Below, piece by piece: positions 51,522 through 64,000 of a stretch of DNA of 64,000 nucleotides. This DNA comes from Numida meleagris. Lineage: Eukaryota; Chordata; Aves; Galliformes; Numididae. The position numbers and the translations under genes were made by a program. How positions within the stretch are numbered: the first letter of the stretch is position 1; every line of letters begins with the position of its first letter. The DNA lies in the NCBI RefSeq assembly GCF_002078875.1, contig NC_034414.1, positions 16,523,428 through 16,587,427 on the forward strand, given 5' to 3'. The notes beneath the pieces are model-generated. The model searched no databases. It was not told where the DNA came from and worked only from the letters and a program-made list of their open reading frames with translations.

Positions 51522-52087
51522 TGAGGGCTGCTCCAAAAGTAATGCCTCCTATTTTATGATGTTGGCCCATGACAGCAGAGGTGGATGTTGGTGGTATGGC
51601 AGTAGAGACTGAACCTTCCAGACAACATTCCATTACATTTTGTTGCCATGTGACAGATATCAGCAGACAGGCAGCCTAACAAAATGGTTTTACCGTTCTG
51701 GTCATAGTAGCATATATATCACTGTTGGCACTGTCATCTGAGATATGAAAGGGTGATCCTTCTGGATTTCCTGGAACCTGGTCAAACCAGCAACTGTGAC
51801 AATTGTGACACTGACTAAGCTGAAGGCTTGAACTCCCAGAGTCAGGCCAGAGCAGAAGACAACATTTATCTTGCAACATGAAAACACCAGGCCCCATACC
51901 AGTTTGAAGACCGTTGAGCGCATTGCATGTCTTGGCTGGACATTCCTACCGCACCTACCGTATATTCCAGAAAAACTGGTGTTTTGTACCTGAGAATTTG
52001 CTCTATCAAGTAATGTTATTGTGCTCTTTATATCTGTTGCAGTTTTGTGGAAATAAATAGCAGGCATTACTTTCAGAGGAACCTGCA
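51522..52087 (+). mobile_element. Internally deleted mariner (Galluhop/Mariner1_GG-like) with transposase remnant
   Basis: The left end TGAGGGCTGCTCCAAAAGTA and the right end (CAGGCATTACTTTCAGAGGA, then ACCTGCA) form imperfect terminal inverted repeats. A TA precedes the left end, as mariner target choice predicts; the right-hand TA appears mutated to TG. At about 1.2-1.3 kb for full copies, this 566-bp element has lost more than half. From 51805 to about 51970 a C-terminal transposase segment is readable (e.g. HTSLKTVERIACLGW). It carries an in-frame TGA at 51829-51831, and Glu (GAA, 51880-51882) where the second catalytic Asp of the D,D(34)D triad is expected. It is therefore inactive. Confidence 0.9.
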
Positions 52088-53380
52088 TGTGTATCCCAGA
52101 GTCACCTTTGGATGACTGGGATTTTCTTCATTCAACAGTCAGATTTTAGGCTGCTCTGAACAGAAGTTCACCGAGCAACCTGTTACTGGTTGGAATGGAT
52201 CTGCAAGAGTAAGGAGTAAGAGTAAGATGGTTTCTGTACTGAGCTTGTGTTTGTTTGTTTGAATAATTTATGCCCTATCTAGAATCCACTGAAGATATTC
52301 CAGTGAACTCAGTGGTGTTACGAGTCCGTGATGGAGGCGAAAGAAAATTTGATTTTATGGTTTGAAATTTTAAGAGAAGATTTCAATTCAGGAATTCTGG
52401 ATTTTTTTCGCGGGAGAAGGAACTGTTGATGCTAAGACGGCTGTACTGGGCCCCATTTCTGTCTAGCCCTTTTTGTCCATTTTCATTCTTCTGGAGAAGT
52501 CTCAAAATGTCCTTTGCATACTTGAAGCTAGTGTGGCTGCACTAAATCTGAGAACTGATTTCACTGAAAAATGACCTGGCCAAAAATGCCTATTTGGCCG
52601 GATGAGTTTCTCAGTCTGATTCTCCAGCTGGTTGTATAGATGGCTGCTTTTGCATCTGCCCTTCTCTAATTGTTTGTCAATAGCTGCCTCACCACACAGT
52701 TTGAACTGCCACAAATTACAGCCTGACCTGTTAAGGAAAACCAAAATGAGTGGCAATTTACATTCATATGTCGGCCTGTGCTCTGTGACAGCTCAGCTTC
52801 TGCTTGTGCTCCTTCAGGAGCAGTTGGCCTGTCCTGGTTGCTGGAGCAGAGATGTTTGGGGGAGGGCATTTGGGGACAGGAATGCACTGCAGCCATCCTG
52901 AGGCGAGCTGTCTCGGTTCGTCAATCAGAAGCCCAGGGCCTCGTCTGTATGGAAGTTTTACCAGTTCAACTGGTATGTTCCTTGTTTTACCCTCTGACAC
53001 TCAAATGTATGTGTACTGTTCTACAAGTGAGTCATTTCTCTCTGTCTGTATTGCACTCTTCAGTGGGATAAACAGGCCAACAGTGATACATATGCTACTG
53101 CGATCGGAGTGGTTTAAATTAATGCTGTGGCATAGGACAGAAGACTCATGTTGTGTGCTACGACTATGCTAAAACTGGAGTTGTGGCTGGAACAGGGTGC
53201 AGCACCTGCACTGAGATCAGAGCATTTTAAGCTTGAGATCTGAGGGACATGGACTGAGAATAGCTGTATGGCTGCTGTTGCTTTGCTGAGATGATGGCCC
53301 CAGCTGCCTGTGAAGGGGCTACGGAGCTGCTACAATTTCTGTGGCTGTCTTGTTTTGTAGGGGAGAATATCCTGAAGAAG

Positions 53381-53908
53381 TGTCATGGTTTTGTGATTTT
53401 CGGTTATTGGTATTCCACATCATAACATCATGTAGTGGATATACTGGTTCTCAGAAGAGAAGGACTACCACAGTCCCCACGGTACTTTTCTCCTCTGTTA
53501 CCATTTCCAGCCGGAGGGAAAAGATGAAAGCTCGCAGTATAAAAACTTGCAGATCACGAGACCTCGTCCCTTTTTCCGCCGTCTCTCGTCTTGGCAGCAC
53601 CTCGCTCTCCAGCCGTCTTATCGTCGGTAGTAGAGTAAGGCCTGCTTTGGGACACTCTCTCTCTCTCTCTCTCTACTGGATTTATCAGCTTAAATTGTAA
53701 TTATATTGTATTATAGTGTGTTGTTTGGCATTCCGATATCTTATTTAGTAAATTAGTTTGTTTCTCCTCAGATTGTTGCCGCTGTTCTTTGCTCTCAGGG
53801 CCATCTCCCTACCCTTTTTTCCCTTTTCCCTTTTCACGGGGTGTGGACCTGTGGATCCCCCGTCCCCTTCGTCATTGAACCGGGCCGAATGCCCGTAAAC
53901 CGTTGACA
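53381..53908 (+). mobile_element. Solo LTR of an avian endogenous retrovirus, with 5-bp target-site duplication
   Basis: The 528-bp element begins TGTCATGG and ends CCGTTGACA, so its terminal inverted repeats are TGTCA/TGACA. It is flanked on both sides by AGAAG, a 5-bp target-site duplication. Inside are a TATA box (TATAAAAA, 53538-53545), a (CT)10 tract (53655-53674) and a C-rich 3' part. No canonical AATAAA signal is seen. There is no viral coding sequence, so this is the product of LTR-LTR recombination. A 5-bp duplication fits class II/III (ERVK- or ERVL-like) elements; the family name is not assigned here. It is in the same orientation as LRP5, so its promoter, if active, would fire towards exon 3. 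Confidence 0.88.
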
Positions 53909-54802
53909 AGAAGCTAAGAAACGTGATAGCCATTATAAATGTTGTCCCTGCTGCCTCCTCCAAGTAGACAGTGTTCTTTCAAAAAAGAAACCATGAGGCC
54001 TTCCCAACCTGTGTGTGTGCTAAGAAAGCATGTTTGTTGACCTTTGTGGTTCCTAGAATGGTTGTAAAGCCCTTGCTGTCTTCTTCAGGGGATTTGAGAC
54101 AAACCAGATTACAAAAACTGTAAGCACGGGCTCTGCAAGGCTGGAAAGGTGCCACTTCACTATAGTTTCTGCACTTAGCTCAAATGTAGCTCAGTACTAA
54201 CACTGAGCTGGTGCCTCTGCATCGCTGCTGAAGAACCTGGAGCACTGGTGAGTTCAGTGCACAGACTCCTAACTGATTTTGTTTGAGAGCTCGCTCAGGT
54301 CAAAGGCTTGCTGACACAGGATGCCCAAAATAGCTGCATTGGGAAAGTAACCAGACTCTGTGGGATTCACTGTTTTTTAATCTACTCCTTTCCAGTTGAT
54401 AAATGCTTTTAATGTCTCTATTCAGGCTACTTGAATTGCCTTTAAGTGGAGTGACAAGGGAAGTGGAGGCATTGATGGGAGAGGGAAAACATCTGAAGTC
54501 TTAATCTAATGTAATTCTGCATTTGCATGGATTTGTGATTTATTGTTAAACAGAAATAAACTTCAGGGCACTTGATTTTATTCTTTCGTACACCAGCTTC
54601 CAAAAGGAAGTTCACCTGTGGTGGTTTTGGGAATTGCCTGGTTGGGTGGCAGTTTGTTGTTTCTGAACGTGATTGAGGATATTAACTTGTAATAACTTGG
54701 CAAGTAAGAGCAGTGCTCTGTTGTAAATGCTTGTGACACACAGGGGCTGCCCAACATTGACAGCTAAAGATAATAAGTTACGTACAAGCAATAGTTCTGT
54801 GA

Positions 54803-61434
<6,632 letters not shown>

Positions 61435-61566
61435 TTCACACTCCATGTGAAGAAAACAATGGTGGTTGCTCCCACCTGTGCCTGCTGTCACCAAGAGACC
61501 CCTTCTACAGCTGCGCTTGTCCCACTGGTGTGCAGCTAGAAGATGATGGCAGAACGTGCAAATCAG
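61435..61566 (+). CDS. LRP5: LRP5 coding exon 5: first EGF-like module
   Basis: This exon encodes residues 294 (split) to 337 plus one base, 132 nt. It begins [16 protein letters not shown] and holds six cysteines (298, 305, 309, 320, 322, 335) in EGF-like spacing, ending GRTCKS. In the family this module packs under the first propeller and forms the ligand-binding unit PE1. The acceptor tract is T/G-rich (TTGGTTTCTTGAAG, ending at 61434), with A before the AG rather than C/T, so it is not the strongest. The donor is AATCAG|GTAAGA, GT at 61567-61568. The open frame is lost in the intron downstream. The next exon, expected to start propeller 2, was not found before 64000. Confidence 0.96.
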
Positions 61567-64000
61567 GTAAGAGCTTGGCTTTTCTACAGTAGCGGTGTTG
61601 GCTTGGGTTTACTGCTTAAAAGTTGAGTCTTGAAAAATTGAATTGAATGGAACTGTCTGACATACTGAAATTTCAGTGTTGTCCTGAAATTGCAGAGATG
61701 ATATCCTTATTGCAGAAATTTTGCACTCAAATATCCTATGAAGTTGCCAAAATTCTGCCAAATTACAGAAATTTTGTGTCTTTTGGCTGTATTTTGTGTT
61801 GCCAGTTCTCTGTAGAAATGTAGTAGCATGTGGTGGCCATGGTAGAAGCATTTTATTAGAGGAAAGTTACTGTAGGACGTCTTCCCATTTGAGCAGAGGC
61901 CTAAGGGCAGAGGTTTGCTCCCTCTTGTTCGTTGGCCTGTACTTTCTGGTGCATAGTGGTGGCTGAGCTGTTGCCTTCCGGTTGCATATCAAAGAATAGC
62001 GTGCTTAAGACCTGCCAAAAGCAGCTGAGGCTCAGTCTGGGTGCCCATATACTAATTTTGAGATAAACTCATATGTTGTTCCTGCTTCCATTAGTTTCGT
62101 AATGAAATAATCTGAACAGAAAAATTAAGTTTTAAACTGAAAATATCACTTTTCTGGTGCTGAAGATGATGAATCCCTCTATTTCCCTTTGGGCCGTTCT
62201 GTATGAAGGAATATATGAAGTATTGTATTTTTGGACATTATATTAATTTTTAAAAAGTCAGCCAAGGCTTCATACAAAGCAGCTTATAAGGCTGAATGAG
62301 ATAACAGAAGTATAAAAAGTAACTTTTCAGGTGCCAGTTCCCTATCACTGAAACATAGATGTGGAATCTTTTTCTTGAAAAAGATTTTTTCAAGAAAAAA
62401 ATCTTTCAAGATTTTTTTTACCAGAAAAAAAGCCATTCAAAGAATAATAGCTAGAGTACTTTAAATGAAGTATATAACTAGATGCATATTCACGTCAATA
62501 AATTGCATGAGTCAAGTGGTATACTTGGAGAATTTGGCTTTATTATTGTTCAGGAAGCTTCTTTTAAAAATTAATTGTAGCAAAACATGGGATTAACGCT
62601 AAGGTAGCCATAGGGATGCTACGAGGCAAGGTTCTGCTGACAGACTGAAGGACCTTGCACTGCCTGTCTCTGCTGCATTTTCACGAGGCGAGTCAAAGTG
62701 TGTAGTTATTTTCTGATGTGGCTTGATTCCTCTAAGTACTAAAGCAAGCATAATAGTCTCTTTTCATTTGCGAACTTGAAGCAGAATTTGAACGCTGAAT
62801 CTCCAGGGCTTAAGGGCCAGCTTTATTAGCTCATCCTGCTGCAATTGAAAGGCTTATAAGGTAGTTCTTGCAGCTGCTTGAAAGACCTTTCTCTTTCCTT
62901 CTTCCAGCTTTGGAAAGTTTCCCTTTCACAGCTTTTAAAAAACATTGCTGAATACGCAGGACAACCTTTTTAGACGTTCATATTGACCTTATGTTTCTGG
63001 CAGTGGGAATGAAGGTCAGCCTGCTTTTGGCATTTTGGTGGATAGCACAAGCAGGAGTGACTGCTTATACTGTGCTTTCACCTTTCCATTGTCAAGCCAG
63101 ACAATCTGTCAAGGGTGTTCTGTCAAAGGAGGGCAAAAAAGTGGGATGGGAACAGGAAATCTGGTTTTGCATAAGAATGTGGCCTTTTGGTTCAGTTTTA
63201 TGGATTATTTCTTTCCCAAGCTCCACATCTTTTGTTGTCCTGTCTGCCTTATGCCAGCATCCATGTGCTTCTCTTTCCACTCTTATTAATTAAAATTAAC
63301 TCCTTGGTTGCAAGGAACTGACTTTTTGTTCTCTGCACGAGTCCTTTGTAGTAAGGTTGTATCAAGAACTACAGATGCAACAGTGTTGACCACCTCTCCA
63401 TTTTGCTGCCTGTTAGCTAAAGTGCTAAGTCACTTAGGCATATCAGCTTCCTTGACATTAGACGTTGAAGTGAATTGCAAAAATAGTACCCTGAATTCCT
63501 CTGTAATAGGAAAAAAGCATTTTGTTCTCAAAATTTCTGTCCATGTTGGTAGTTTGGTGCAAATATAGCTATATAATGTTACTGTATAGTTCTGTCAGAA
63601 AGTATTCTTGTACAAATAAGCCTTGAGACTGGGAGTCTTAAGCAATTTCCGTTCTCTTGGATACTGAAGAATGTGCACATGCAGAACATTCAGATATGAG
63701 AGTTGCAGCTCGTTGAAGGGTAACAGTGTTGAATGGTAATTTGCCTAGGTAATTAAGAAAACATGAATTTAAGGACTGGCTATACCACTATTTCCTTTGC
63801 TGTTAATTGTGTCTTTGTGCATGGGAACTTCAGATGTCTGGATCTTTAGCCTTTTTCTGAACATATAAATATTGATTTGCTAAGCAATAACTAATGTATC
63901 TGTGTTAAGTGAATAATTCATTATTCTTTAATTTTGGCTTTCTGTATTGGTTCATGTTTGTTTTCTCTCTGGTGCTAAAGGGTTAGTCTACATAAAGGGG
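61567..64000 (+). other. LRP5 intron 5, 5' part
   Basis: It starts GTAAGA. It is AT-rich and contains a short perfect inverted repeat at 62369-62399. The acceptor and exon 6 (start of propeller 2) are not present before the window ends. Confidence 0.85.
62369..62399. repeat. Perfect AT-rich inverted repeat, 14-bp arms, 3-nt loop
   Basis: The arms TTTTTCTTGAAAAA and TTTTTCAAGAAAAA surround GAT. A third related piece (ATCTTTCAAGATTTTTTT) follows immediately. It lies in intron 5. Confidence 0.9.

Noticed and set aside
51676..52088. Minus-strand frames of 73 and 128 codons
   Set aside because: They are antisense to the mariner remnant, whose readable transposase is on the + strand.
53341..53700. 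119-codon + strand frame overlapping the solo LTR
   Set aside because: It runs across the LTR boundary from flank into LTR and does not resemble any retroviral protein.

Overview
The window looks like avian nuclear DNA, most likely from a galliform and probably chicken or a close relative. Several things point that way. It carries at least ten CR1 LINE fragments with typical bird CR1 3' ends. It carries an internally deleted mariner whose ends and transposase remnant resemble the chicken Galluhop/Mariner1_GG family. It also has two ERV-type LTRs. The one real gene has long introns, canonical GT-AG splice sites and a CpG-island first exon. The species call is inference.

The only protein-coding gene I can support is the 5' part of LRP5 (low-density lipoprotein receptor-related protein 5) on the + strand. 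Five coding exons lie at 6782-6869, 39357-39753, 55039-55236, 59281-59477 and 61435-61566. Joined, they give 1012 nt, which is 337 complete codons plus one base. They encode a signal peptide, the first six-bladed YWTD beta-propeller and the first EGF-like module of the Wnt co-receptor. The exon phases close without a stop. The remaining exons (propellers 2-4, LDLR-A repeats, membrane segment and cytoplasmic PPPSP tail) lie beyond position 64000. LRP5 is favoured over LRP6 by diagnostic stretches such as [20 protein letters not shown] and the DPAHG exon junction.

Layout: 1 to about 6400 is upstream flank with no supportable gene. About 6480-7570 is a CpG island holding the promoter, the 5'UTR with a 4-codon uORF, exon 1 and the start of intron 1. 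Intron 1 (6870-39356, 32.5 kb) holds CR1 pieces, an old LTR, microsatellites and G-rich tracts. Intron 2 (39754-55038, 15.3 kb) holds the longest CR1 fragment with a decayed reverse transcriptase, a roughly 104-bp tandem duplication, the mariner remnant and a well-preserved solo LTR with a 5-bp target-site duplication. Introns 3 and 4 are short and contain little I can identify. Intron 5 runs off the end.

Most long open frames outside the exons are chance frames or shadows in GC-rich or repeat sequence. I found no previously undescribed system. The most useful second-look items are a near-identical decoy 3' splice site 84 nt upstream of exon 2, G-quadruplex-prone tracts next to the exon 1 donor, the uORF, the solo LTR, the local duplications and one cysteine-rich frame in intron 2.
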